Positions 28,763 through 37,149 of a stretch of DNA of 64,000 nt are shown piece after piece. Numbering within the stretch: the stretch's first letter is position 1; each line of letters begins with the position of its first letter. Under the pieces are notes generated by a model that had not been told where the DNA came from, did no database searches, and worked only from the letters and a program-made list of their open reading frames with translations. Position numbers and translations under genes: made by a program. The stretch comes from Verrucomicrobiaceae bacterium. GTDB taxonomy: Bacteria > Verrucomicrobiota > Verrucomicrobiia > Verrucomicrobiales > Verrucomicrobiaceae. The stretch spans positions 62,001 to 126,000 of the forward strand of contig JABTUN010000001.1 in NCBI GenBank assembly GCA_015075365.1, read 5' to 3'.

Positions 28763-30460
28763 ATGAGCCGCCCCGCACGCCATGACATCGATTTGAGCGC
28801 CCTGCCCACCGTGGCGGATTTGGAGGACGATGATCTCATCGACCGGGACGCTGTCTGGCATGCACATCAAGCGACCAAACAACAACAGCAGCAGCCAGAA
28901 ACGGAGGCGGATTCCGTAACGCAGGCACCTGCCGAGCCGGAGCATGCCCCGGAGGTGATGCCTCCGGCAGAACCGGAGCCCGCGCCGGATGTGGAGACGA
29001 CCGCCGCTTTCCACCAGCCGGAGGTCGAGACTGAACAGCATCTGGAAACGCCGCACTTGACTGAAACGGAGCCGATGATGGACGCGGACGCGTTTTTGGA
29101 AGTCGCGACAGCCCCGGATTTCCATAAACCGGCCCAGGAACAGGACGATGCCGCTGAAATCGTCGTCTCACCCGCCCGTCCGCTCCGTGAAACCGTGCGC
29201 ACGGAAAGGAACCGCGTCTTGGAGACGCCGCCAGTGCGGCTTTCCCCAAAATCCGCGCCGGAACATCCTGACACGACCGGGCGAAACACCGGGACCGGCG
29301 GCCCTCCTGCCGCTGAGGAGCACCACGAGCCTGTGGAGGTGCCTAAACCACCTCCCGAGGAGCCACTGACCGCGGACGAACTGCGCCGACGCTACTGGCA
29401 GAAGTTGAAGGAGAAGGTCGGGCTGGGGTCGCTGGGCTGGAGCGTGGCGATCCACCTGGCGCTATTGATTCTGGCGACCTTGATCGGCATTTCCCAAGCG
29501 ATCGACAAGCAGGTGGACTTCCTGCCAGGTGGCAGCCCCGCCGGAAAGGCGGCCAGCGAGGCGCTGGAGCACAAGGTGCAGCAGAAGAAGAACCCGTGGC
29601 TCAAGAGCAAGCCCCAACTGCGGCGGGTGACCGTGCAGTCGATGGCCAGCGAGATCCAATTGCCGGAGATGGACATGGACTCCCTGGACCTGAGCACCAC
29701 CGAGCGCATGAGCCTGGGCAAGCTGGGCAGCATCGGCCCGGCGGGAGGCGGGATGGGGATGGGCGGTGCGGGAGGCGGATTCGGCGCAGGGATGGGCCGC
29801 GGCGGCATGTTCAGCTTCCTGGGGCAGACGGCGTTCGGGCGCCGGGTGGTGTTTGTGTGCGACGTGAGCGCGTCCATGTCTGCCACGGGCGAGGGAGGAG
29901 TAACGCGATTCGAGGTTTTGAAAAAGGAGTTGGTGAAGAGCCTGTCCCGCATCCCGCCGGGCACGCAGTATCAGATCCTGTTTTTCTCCGACTTCGCCTG
30001 GCCGCACAACACGATCGATCCGAAGCGCTCAGCGGCGTATGAGAAGTTCCGCTGGACGATCACACCCGAGGAATACAAGTCGGCGAAAATCCCCACTTAC
30101 GCCTACCTGCTGGCGAACGGCTTTAATTTGAGCGACAGCCGGAAGATTGTGGAGGAGGCGGACAACCCCGGGGGGACAAACTGGGGGGCGGGCTTGCTAA
30201 TGGCGCTGAAAGGCAATCCGAAGCCGGATGTGATCTTTTTCATGACGGACGGCCAGCGCAGCGACGAGATGGGCTGGGTGGACATCGTGACGAATGAAAA
30301 CAAGCGGGTGCGACCGCAGACGGTGATCCACACCAGCGTGATGATGGAGACGGACGCGGCGGCGGACATGGACCGGCTGGCGAAGTCCAACGGAGGCACC
30401 TTTTCCGTGGTGCTGCGCGACGGGACGGTGGTAAAGGGGGATTCCTTCCTCGGAAACTGA
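28763..30460 (+). CDS. Membrane-anchored VWA-domain protein with acidic N-terminal tail
   Basis: A 565-residue protein. Residues 1-200 are a Pro/Glu-rich, low-complexity cytoplasmic tail with a short poly-Gln tract (KQQQQQPE). One transmembrane helix follows (GWSVAIHLALLILATLIGIS, about residues 229-248). After a Gly-Met-rich hinge (GGGMGMGGAGGGFGAGMG, around 330) comes a von Willebrand A domain from about 355: VVFVCDVSASMS with the metal-binding DxSxS motif, SRIPPGTQYQILFFSDFA, NPGGTNWGAGLLMALKG (MIDAS Thr) and DVIFFMTDGQRSDEMGWV. VWA domains bind protein ligands through a metal ion; the partner is not apparent. It is convergent with the following gene. Confidence 0.85.
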   Translation: MSRPARHDIDLSALPTVADLEDDDLIDRDAVWHAHQATKQQQQQPETEADSVTQAPAEPEHAPEVMPPAEPEPAPDVETTAAFHQPEVETEQHLETPHLTETEPMMDADAFLEVATAPDFHKPAQEQDDAAEIVVSPARPLRETVRTERNRVLETPPVRLSPKSAPEHPDTTGRNTGTGGPPAAEEHHEPVEVPKPPPEEPLTADELRRRYWQKLKEKVGLGSLGWSVAIHLALLILATLIGISQAIDKQVDFLPGGSPAGKAASEALEHKVQQKKNPWLKSKPQLRRVTVQSMASEIQLPEMDMDSLDLSTTERMSLGKLGSIGPAGGGMGMGGAGGGFGAGMGRGGMFSFLGQTAFGRRVVFVCDVSASMSATGEGGVTRFEVLKKELVKSLSRIPPGTQYQILFFSDFAWPHNTIDPKRSAAYEKFRWTITPEEYKSAKIPTYAYLLANGFNLSDSRKIVEEADNPGGTNWGAGLLMALKGNPKPDVIFFMTDGQRSDEMGWVDIVTNENKRVRPQTVIHTSVMMETDAAADMDRLAKSNGGTFSVVLRDGTVVKGDSFLGN

Positions 30461-30497
30461 GGAACTCCGGCCTTCCGAAGACGTGTGACAAGCACGC

Positions 30498-32693
30498 TCA
30501 ACGACCGCCGGTGGCGGGTGAGCGGCGGATGCCGGGCGGGAATTTCTCCTCCGTGACGGGCGCTGCCTTGGGCGGGCTGCCCGCCGCAGCGTTGCCGAGC
30601 GGAGGCGGCACGGGTTCGGCGGGTAAAGAGGAGGGCTGCTCGGGCGCGGAGACAGGCTTGGCCTTGGGCTGCGCGGGAACTGAATACCAATGCATCTGCG
30701 GCATGGAGACGAGCTCCACCCACTGCTGAGAGCCGAGTTTTTTCCACTCAAGCTCGACGATGGCCCAGACATGAACCTCCCAGGGCAGACGCTCCCGGAG
30801 CTGCTGCGCGAGCGGCGATTCCTTTGACAGGAAAACAGGTGCCCGGAAGGGATTGGGGCGCTCCAGGCCAACGCTGAAGCAGTCCTTTTGGTCGCGATTT
30901 GGCACCGCGTCGTCAAAATAGTGCTGCCGGAAGATGCCCACATGAAACATGAAGCGGCCTTCATGGTAACCTTTGAAAAACTCCTCCAGCTTGCGGTCCT
31001 TGAGCTCGATGAAGGTCAGCCAGTCCACCTTCCAACCATCCGCCTGCTTCTCCATCATGACCGGGACTGGATATTCCCAGATTTTGCTCTCCAGGCGGAA
31101 GATGCAATGCGCCCCGGTGCCCAGATCCGGCTTGTCGTCAAAATTACTGAAACTGATGTGATCGACGGAGACGGGGCCGTCGGACATTTTGCTGTAGTAG
31201 CGCTCCATGAGGGGACGCATGACATCTGCCCCGAGGGTGAGCTTGGAACGTTCACTGACGGTGGAGGCATTGAGGAATGCCTTGAGGGCGTCCAAGGCCG
31301 GCATGGCCTTGGGAGGGATGCCCTCGTCAGTGGTCGGCGCCGCAGCGCTGTCGGGGCGGTCGAAAGAGCCTGGCGCGGTGGCCACGTTCTGAGGCCGCGG
31401 TTCCATGCCATCAGGCTTGGAGGCGACCTCCAGGAGCTTGTTTTCAGGTGCGGCGGGCGTAGCAGGAGCAGCCGTGGAAGCGGTGGCCGCCGTGGTCTGA
31501 CCGCCGGTCCCGGTCATTGCCTGGATTTCGGCGTCTGTGGCCGGCTGCGCACGGGGAGGAACGGACTCCAAGGGCTGAACAGGGGCCGAGCCAAGACCTG
31601 TGCCCTGTATTACCGGGACATGAGGTTCCGCAGTCACCATCATGCCTTGATTTCCAGAGTTCGAGGGCGGTGTCACGGCTCCCGCTTCTGGAGCTGGGGG
31701 GACAACGCCCAGGCTGTGAGGTGCCTCAATGCTGCCTGGCGCATTCGGCTGCGGCAGGACCGGTGCCACTGGCACATCGGAACCGGGATCATCCACTCCC
31801 ACCAGGCCCATGATGGTGTCCTTCAAAAAGAACCCCGCCAGCCCGAGGAAGCCGAGCAGAAAAAGAGCGGCAATGGCGAGGCGGATAAAATTGGTGCCAC
31901 GGGGAGCCCGCAGGGCGGCTATATTGCGGCCGCGAGGCAGCGGCGACGCGAGACCGGGCGCGCCAGCGGAGTCACCGAGCGCCACGCCGAGATTCAGCGA
32001 GGGTATTCCCTGCGTGGCCGGCCCTGAGGATATAAACTGGGTCGGCGGAGTAACCGGTGCCGGGGGCGTTTCCCGTGCGAACAATGACGAAGGCGGCAGT
32101 GTGCCCGCGGCAGCCTGCTGCACAGGCATGACAGAAGGAAGAGTGGGCGCTCCCGGGATGAGACGGGACTGGGACGCGCCCAAAGCACCCGATGCCGGCT
32201 GGGACTGGGGAGGCAGCATGCCGCCAGGATGGCCGGGAGGAGGCTGGCTCCAGGCCGCCTGAGCAGGGGCCGCCATCGGAGGTGGCGAACTGGGCAACTG
32301 ACCGGTCAGTGGAGATTGCCCGGGAGCGCGGCGCGGTGGCAGACCGCCGGGAACACCAGGAGGAGGGGCCTCACCGCCGGGAATCATCCCCCCCATCAGT
32401 GTCTGCCCCAAACCCGGCATTGTATGTCCAGGGGCGGGCATGCCTTGCATCGCCTGGGGGGGCTGCATTTGGGGTGCCTCAGGCGGCAGATTCCACTGGG
32501 GAGCAGGCGGCGGTGCCTGCATCATGGGCATCTGCGGAGGTGCCGGGGTGAAAAAGGCGTTCGCGGAAGGAGTCGGGGAAGTGACTGTCTGCCCGCAGGT
32601 AGGACATGGTCCGCTGACCCCCGCAAGATGAGCGGGAACGGTGAGCAGGGTGCGGCAGGCCGCACACTCAAACTGGATAACATCAGGGTTCAT
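30498..32693 (-). CDS. Zinc-ribbon, Pro-rich single-pass membrane protein, unknown C-terminal domain
   Basis: A 731-residue protein starting at MNPDVIQFECAACRTLLTVP (an upstream TTG would add four residues). Residues 9-35 contain two CxxC pairs (CAAC, CPTC), a zinc ribbon. The next 240 residues are Pro/Gly/Gln/Met-rich and disordered (cytoplasmic). A transmembrane helix lies near residue 285 (IRLAIAALFLLGFLGLAGFF), then another Pro/Ala-rich linker to about 460. The last ~230 residues form a folded, probably periplasmic domain (ALKAFLNASTVSERSKLTLG..., WEYPVPVMMEKQADGWKVDWL, FHVGIFRQHYFDDAVP). I do not recognise the latter beyond its resemblance to verrucomicrobial unknowns. Together with the convergent VWA protein this may be an envelope scaffold; that is a guess. 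Confidence 0.75.
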   Translation of the reverse strand: MNPDVIQFECAACRTLLTVPAHLAGVSGPCPTCGQTVTSPTPSANAFFTPAPPQMPMMQAPPPAPQWNLPPEAPQMQPPQAMQGMPAPGHTMPGLGQTLMGGMIPGGEAPPPGVPGGLPPRRAPGQSPLTGQLPSSPPPMAAPAQAAWSQPPPGHPGGMLPPQSQPASGALGASQSRLIPGAPTLPSVMPVQQAAAGTLPPSSLFARETPPAPVTPPTQFISSGPATQGIPSLNLGVALGDSAGAPGLASPLPRGRNIAALRAPRGTNFIRLAIAALFLLGFLGLAGFFLKDTIMGLVGVDDPGSDVPVAPVLPQPNAPGSIEAPHSLGVVPPAPEAGAVTPPSNSGNQGMMVTAEPHVPVIQGTGLGSAPVQPLESVPPRAQPATDAEIQAMTGTGGQTTAATASTAAPATPAAPENKLLEVASKPDGMEPRPQNVATAPGSFDRPDSAAAPTTDEGIPPKAMPALDALKAFLNASTVSERSKLTLGADVMRPLMERYYSKMSDGPVSVDHISFSNFDDKPDLGTGAHCIFRLESKIWEYPVPVMMEKQADGWKVDWLTFIELKDRKLEEFFKGYHEGRFMFHVGIFRQHYFDDAVPNRDQKDCFSVGLERPNPFRAPVFLSKESPLAQQLRERLPWEVHVWAIVELEWKKLGSQQWVELVSMPQMHWYSVPAQPKAKPVSAPEQPSSLPAEPVPPPLGNAAAGSPPKAAPVTEEKFPPGIRRSPATGGR

Positions 32694-32803
32694 CCCGAGG
32701 GCCAAAGAAATTCCAACAAATATGGCTCATTTGATTGATTTCGACAAACTGAACTTTTTCAATCAGCGAGATTTTGTAGTTTTTGGCCCAAAGACGGTTG
32801 TCA

Positions 32804-33889
32804 TCAAATCTCAAACCCGCCTCCACCGGTAAACTCCCCTCCTAGGCGCGCCTTAGGCTCGATATCTGGCAACAGCCACATCCGCCTGCACGCCTGCCGA
32901 TGCTTCCAGCCCTGCCAGTGACGGCTTTTCCAACCGAAGAGCAAAATTGCGAGAACTCCAGGCAGAATCCAAATAGCAAACTGCCAGAGACCGGATCGCA
33001 CGTTGTCATCAGGAGAAGCAACCGTGCTGGTGCCTGCTGCCGACGAGAACTCCGCAAGTGTTTGCGGCCGTCCGGCGGACGAGTTTTTTTTCCCAAGAGC
33101 TTTTTGAAGCCAAAACAGACGTGTGGACAATTCGACACCATAGCCGTGGAGCTGGTCAAAGGGATCGCTGCTCTCCAGACTTCTGCCCAGACACGCCCCG
33201 GCTGTTTCCGTCAGAAACCGTGTACTTGTCTGGTCGAACACCGAACGGCTCAAAAAGAGCCTGGCGCGCCATGGCTCGCCCAAAGGATAGACCAGCAGGC
33301 AGGATTCATCCCGGGCCAGGCTGCCGGAGGCGATTTTTTCGACATTGGGCTCCGCTGGCAGTTTCGCATGGCGTGGAATGACCAGGATGTGGAGGCGGAT
33401 GCGCGCGTCACGCGCATGAAATTCCAGGAGACGCAGAATCTGAAGGTGAGCCATCTCCGGCACGAGCACATCCGGATCGATCAAGTATTCCGTTCTTGAA
33501 GCCTCACAGGCAGCGAGAAGAAACTCAGGCCCCAGTTCCTCAAGAGTGGCAAACGCGGTCGGCACGGCGTGTTCAGCACCACCAGGCTTGACCGGCCCGT
33601 CTGGCAAAAAGCGGCGTAGATCCTCGACACGCAGGCGCGCGGAGATCTCGCCGCTCAGTTCGGTTGGCAGGTCGTCAAGCCGCGGGCCGGCATGAAGCAG
33701 GCCGTCGGCCCTCCCCAGATACGCAGGCACCTCGGGCAGCAGCGGCTCAATGTGCGGATGCCCCCCTGCATCCCGAAAAGCCCGTAGTTCCTCCTCCGTC
33801 CAGCGTGGCAGCGGGAGTTCATCCTCTGCCGCACAGAGGCACGTACCCGCGAACCACACCAAAAAGAGCCGGATGGGAAAGACACTCAT
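32804..33889 (-). CDS. Exported membrane protein of unknown function paired with a TPM-domain protein
   Basis: A 361-residue protein with a signal peptide (MSVFPIRLFLVWFAGTCLCA, cut near CAAED), a periplasmic region of about 280 residues, and a C-terminal transmembrane helix (LWQFAIWILPGVLAILLFGW) followed by a Lys/Arg-rich tail ending ARLGGEFTGGGGFEI. The Gly-rich tail is reminiscent of TPM-domain proteins. Its start codon overlaps the stop of the upstream zinc-ribbon/TPM gene (ATGA at 33886-33889), so the two are co-translated and likely act together in the envelope. No enzymatic motif is visible. Confidence 0.78.
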   Translation of the reverse strand: MSVFPIRLFLVWFAGTCLCAAEDELPLPRWTEEELRAFRDAGGHPHIEPLLPEVPAYLGRADGLLHAGPRLDDLPTELSGEISARLRVEDLRRFLPDGPVKPGGAEHAVPTAFATLEELGPEFLLAACEASRTEYLIDPDVLVPEMAHLQILRLLEFHARDARIRLHILVIPRHAKLPAEPNVEKIASGSLARDESCLLVYPLGEPWRARLFLSRSVFDQTSTRFLTETAGACLGRSLESSDPFDQLHGYGVELSTRLFWLQKALGKKNSSAGRPQTLAEFSSAAGTSTVASPDDNVRSGLWQFAIWILPGVLAILLFGWKSRHWQGWKHRQACRRMWLLPDIEPKARLGGEFTGGGGFEI

Positions 33890-34551
33890 GATCCATCAAA
33901 CGGGTGAGGGCTGTGCATTCCGGACACCAGGGCCTGCGTGGGCTTTACAGTGGCGCGGTGCCCGCCCTTTAGCGGCTGAACCCGTATGGAGGCCCCTTCG
34001 GTCAAATCAGGAACCCAGCGAACGAGTCGTGCCTGGCGGCGCAGGATGCTGGAAACGCCTGCCACAAGGGTTTCGACCATGCCCGCAGGATCCTGGTGCC
34101 GTACTTGGTCTCTTGCTCGTTTGAGCACGCCGGCAAAATTCCGTGCAGTAAAGTATTCTTCAATGGCGTAGCCAAAGGTGACTGCAGCGGCACCGGTGGA
34201 CGGGTCCAGCACTAGAATGGTCCCAAAGTCGTTGCGCTTCGCCACCTGAGGCGTGTTGAACGCGCCTTGGTTGAGCAACCAGAACCCAAGCTCCCCCACA
34301 CTCAGCCCATTGGGAAGCACGCCCAGATAAACCGCGAAGAACGCCTGGGGAAAGCCTCGCTCAAAGTCATCCAGCACAACCTCCAGGTGCCGGATGGCCT
34401 CCAATCGAAGGCAGTGCGCCGCATCCGTGATTCGTTCCAGCCTCACCCATTGGCCTCCTAGGTAAGCCTGAAGCGTGGCTGCCGAAAAACCACATTCCCG
34501 GCAAAATTCGATGCCAGATTGGACAGCACAGCGGCAGCGCGGACATTTCAT
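33886..34551 (-). CDS. Zinc-ribbon TPM-domain (TLP18.3/Psb32/MOLO-1-like) protein
   Basis: A 221-residue protein. The start at 34551 gives MKCPRCRCAVQSGIEFCREC, two CxxC pairs forming a zinc ribbon at the very N-terminus. The middle (about residues 45-150) matches the TPM fold in order and spacing: GFPQAFFAVYLGVLPNG, GELGFWLLNQGAFNTPQ, FGTILVLDPSTGAAAVTFGY and AIEEYFTARNFAGVL. TPM proteins act in membrane-protein maintenance or as phosphatase-like domains, but no activity can be assigned here. There is no signal peptide; the gene is the first of a two-gene overlap with the 32804 gene and is divergent from the 34735 gene. Confidence 0.75.
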   Translation of the reverse strand: MKCPRCRCAVQSGIEFCRECGFSAATLQAYLGGQWVRLERITDAAHCLRLEAIRHLEVVLDDFERGFPQAFFAVYLGVLPNGLSVGELGFWLLNQGAFNTPQVAKRNDFGTILVLDPSTGAAAVTFGYAIEEYFTARNFAGVLKRARDQVRHQDPAGMVETLVAGVSSILRRQARLVRWVPDLTEGASIRVQPLKGGHRATVKPTQALVSGMHSPHPFDGS

Positions 34552-34734
34552 GCATCTAAATAATATGGTTATTACAGCCAATCAAACTGAATTTGTGCAG
34601 ATTTGTGCCAGAAAATTCTATTTACACGCCAACTCAAATGTGATGAACTTCGCTGATCAAAATCACAAATTAACGAACTTCGACCACTCCCTGAACGTCC
34701 AACGCATTCCAAATCGCGTCCTCCACAGATTCTC

Positions 34735-35898
34735 ATGAAGCCAACACCCCTACTCATCCTGATCGCAGGCCTCGCTGCCGCATCTTCCGTCGAAGCCAAA
34801 TGGCAGCGCTTTCCCTCTGTTGACAAGCGCCCGGTGGAAGCAGGCATCAAAGGGATCAATAGCAGCGCAACTATCGACAGTTCCAACGGCATCGGTCGCG
34901 TGAATGCCCTGCTTTCCGCCGACGTCGTGGACCATGCGGACATCGGTGCCGGTAACAGCAACGCGGTGATCAACCTTGGCAAGGCGATCATGGTTTCCCG
35001 TTCGACTTTCACGAATGACGAAATTGAAGGGCGCGCCACACTCTCGGGAAGTGCCGACAAAAAGAGCTGGGCGGTTCTTGATGAAAAAGTGTTCACCAGT
35101 TCGGACCGTGAGGTGGCCTTCACTTTTGCCGGAATGCAGGTGAAGTTCGTCAAAATTGAATTTGCCCTCTCCAAAGGCGGGAGCATCCGCAACTTCCAAA
35201 TGTTCGGTGCCGAGAATGACGGTGACTACACCGTCAAGCAGTCCGCTGATGGCAAATCTGGCTCGCCGGTGAACTTTGCCGGCGTGGGTGGTGCCCGTAT
35301 CATTTACGCCTCGCCCAAGCCTTCCAACAGCGTGGACAGCGCTGCCGCGTTCAACAAGTTCTCCTTCCCCGAGTCAGACGAGCGCTATCGCACGATCATC
35401 TACGACATGGGTCAGCTTCGCATCATGAACGAGTTCGGCTCGGTTCACTCCCCCCGTCCGGTTCGTTTTGAAGTGTTCGCCTTCGACCAACTTCCGGAGA
35501 AGGAAGACTGGCGTGGCCGTCTGGCCTTTGACCCGGCGGAATTCAACGTGAAGGAGCCGGTGGCCAGCGCCGAGGATACACGCGGCTTGGGATATATCAA
35601 AGCCAAGCCCGCCAAAAGCGTGAAGTCCCGCTACATCGCCATGCGCTGGGAACCCGATTTCAATCCTCCGGCATTTGAGGTTGGAGGCATCAACATCGGT
35701 GGCTTCGGCAATTTCAGCTACACACCTGGTGCAGGTGGCCCTGGTGCTGGTGCCGGTCCGGGGGACGGAGGCACGCCTCCTCCTGGTGGTCCGCCTTCCG
35801 ATCCGGGACCCGATGATGCCGGTCCGCCACCTGCCCCGATCCAGGGTGCCCAATCCCTCAACGGTGTGGGACTGAACGCGGGAGCGAACTCCCCGTAA
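34735..35898 (+). CDS. Secreted protein with discoidin-like N-terminus and Pro/Gly-rich tail
   Basis: A 387-residue exported protein: signal peptide MKPTPLLILIAGLAAASSVEA, then a mature beta-rich protein. Residues 40-160 (INLGKAIMVSRSTFTNDEIE; GSADKKSWAVLDEKVF; VKFVKIEFALSKGGSIRNF) have the pattern of coagulation-factor 5/8 type C domains, which often bind carbohydrate. A second part (TIIYDMGQLRIMNEFGSVHS, RYIAMRWEPDF) is similar in style. The last 65 residues are Gly/Pro-rich (GAGAGPGDGGTPPPGG) and probably unstructured. It has its own promoter region and terminator, so it is a monocistronic unit. Assignment of the discoidin-like fold is tentative. Confidence 0.75.
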   Translation: MKPTPLLILIAGLAAASSVEAKWQRFPSVDKRPVEAGIKGINSSATIDSSNGIGRVNALLSADVVDHADIGAGNSNAVINLGKAIMVSRSTFTNDEIEGRATLSGSADKKSWAVLDEKVFTSSDREVAFTFAGMQVKFVKIEFALSKGGSIRNFQMFGAENDGDYTVKQSADGKSGSPVNFAGVGGARIIYASPKPSNSVDSAAAFNKFSFPESDERYRTIIYDMGQLRIMNEFGSVHSPRPVRFEVFAFDQLPEKEDWRGRLAFDPAEFNVKEPVASAEDTRGLGYIKAKPAKSVKSRYIAMRWEPDFNPPAFEVGGINIGGFGNFSYTPGAGGPGAGAGPGDGGTPPPGGPPSDPGPDDAGPPPAPIQGAQSLNGVGLNAGANSP

Positions 35899-35916
35899 TC
35901 TTTCAAACCTTCCTGG

Positions 35917-35950
35917 CCCTGTTCCGCTTACCTGCGGAACAGGGTTTTTT
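35917..35950 (+). terminator. Strong Rho-independent terminator
   Basis: CCCTGTTCCGC - TTACCT - GCGGAACAGGG is a perfect 11-bp stem with a 6-nt loop immediately followed by six T, 18 bp after the stop codon of the secreted-protein gene. Confidence 0.92.
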
Positions 35951-36013
35951 GTTTCAGCCCGCGACAGCCCGTTCATCCTGCATCATTCTCGAAAAGCCCG
36001 CCCCCACCCTGCC

Positions 36014-36394
36014 ATGCAAGTAAAAAAGCTGCTTCACACCCGCTACCGGGTCAATGACCTCGAAAAAACGGTATCCTTTTACAAAGATGTCCTCGGCCTT
36101 GAGGAAATCCGCCGCCACAAGTCGCCACGCGGTTCCGAACTCGTCTTCTTGAGGACCCCCAACAGTCACGAACTCATCGAAATCTGCTCCTACCCGGCCA
36201 GCGGGCCTGTTTCCTTTTGCTCCGACCTCACTCACCTCGCTTTTGAGGTCGATAGCATTGAGGAGTTTGCCCGCCACGCCGCCGCCAAGGGTTACCCGTT
36301 GTCTGATGGACCCACACCAAGTTCCAGCGGTGTCTTCGCTTTCATTGACGCCCCGGAGGGCTATGAGATAGAACTGATCGAATACCGGAAATAA
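36014..36394 (+). CDS. VOC-family (glyoxalase-like) metal-binding protein
   Basis: A 126-residue single-domain vicinal-oxygen-chelate protein. The two babb units are clear: LLHTRYRVNDLEKTVSFYKDVLGL at the N-terminus and LTHLAFEVDSIEEFARHAAAKG in the middle. The candidate metal ligands are His8 (LLHTRYRV), Glu in HELIEI, His in THLAFEV and Glu in YEIELIEY, the same set that lactoylglutathione lyase uses. Members act as glyoxalase I, dioxygenases or antibiotic-resistance proteins, and specificity cannot be told. It is followed 16 bp later by the BrnT-like gene. Confidence 0.85.
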   Translation: MQVKKLLHTRYRVNDLEKTVSFYKDVLGLEEIRRHKSPRGSELVFLRTPNSHELIEICSYPASGPVSFCSDLTHLAFEVDSIEEFARHAAAKGYPLSDGPTPSSSGVFAFIDAPEGYEIELIEYRK

Positions 36395-36410
36395 CCCCCA
36401 ACCGACCCGC

Positions 36411-36689
36411 ATGGACTTCGACTGGATCGGCGCAGCTTTTGACCTCTCCAAACTGCCGCCCAAGGACATTGAGGAATCCTTCGAAGACCCCTTTGCCCTC
36501 AAGCTCATGCCCGATGATCTCGGGTCCGGCTCCGAGGCACGTTACTACAATCTGGGCAAGTCGCTCCAGGGCTCTCCCATTTTTAGTGTCTTCTGGACTG
36601 ATGGGAAACGTTACCGGGTCCTTTTTGCCCGCTTGATGACCTCCGCCGAGCTGGAGTTTTTTGAGCGCAAGAAGGCCGAGGACATCTGA
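36411..36689 (+). CDS. BrnT-like toxin of a type II toxin-antitoxin pair
   Basis: A 92-residue protein with the layout of BrnT ribonuclease toxins: an N-terminal aromatic DFDWIGAAFDL, the SFEDPFALKL segment (BrnT consensus FxDPxAL), RYYNLGKSLQGSPIFSVFWT (RyxxiGxs..LLvVvft) and the C-terminal RVLFARLMTSAELEFFE in place of RIISARRATxxExxxYE. The fold match is reasonable but several consensus positions differ, for example no KHG motif, so catalytic competence is uncertain. The order toxin first and antitoxin second, 13 bp apart, is typical of brnTA. Confidence 0.65.
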   Translation: MDFDWIGAAFDLSKLPPKDIEESFEDPFALKLMPDDLGSGSEARYYNLGKSLQGSPIFSVFWTDGKRYRVLFARLMTSAELEFFERKKAEDI

Positions 36690-36702
36690 TTCACATGCTG
36701 CC

Positions 36703-36996
36703 ATGCAAGAAACCTCCCCATATCTCCCATTTGTCCGCGCCTGGAAAGATGTGCCCGCATTTGATTCTGACGAGGCCGAGGCCCGCTTCTGGCAGGCCCA
36801 TCAGTTGGAGCCGCGCCTGATGCAGTCCTCCCTTCACCGCAGTGATGTGCGGGAGTCCACCACGATCACACTGCGCTTCGACCCGCGCATGCTCAGCCGC
36901 ATCAAGCGTGTGGCACGCCGGCGCTACCTCAACTACCAGAGCATGATGAAGCAATGGCTCAGCGAACGGATGGAGCAGGAGATGAAGGAAGGTTGA
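36703..36996 (+). CDS. CopG/BrnA-type ribbon-helix-helix antitoxin
   Basis: A 97-residue protein starting at the ATG at 36703. The N-terminal part VPAFDSDEAEARFWQAHQLE matches the toxin-binding region of CopG-type antitoxins (PF12441, 'aEExxFWExHD'). The C-terminal half is a ribbon-helix-helix: ESTTITLRFDPRMLSRIKRV followed by ARRRYLNYQSMMKQWLSERM. It would neutralise the preceding BrnT-like toxin and repress the promoter. The pair lies between a VOC gene and secA and is probably autoregulated. Confidence 0.75.
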   Translation: MQETSPYLPFVRAWKDVPAFDSDEAEARFWQAHQLEPRLMQSSLHRSDVRESTTITLRFDPRMLSRIKRVARRRYLNYQSMMKQWLSERMEQEMKEG

Positions 36997-37149
36997 GCCG
37001 CCGGGAAACGCCTCTCATTCAGGAAATGCCGCCGAAGTCCTTGTTGACGCCCGGCCATCCCGTTCAGGTGCGGGTTGCGTTGCCCGCTTCCTTCCTTGCG
37101 CCCCGCCCCGACCGCTCCATCTTCCGCCCCCCCGAATCCCCCGTCCCTC

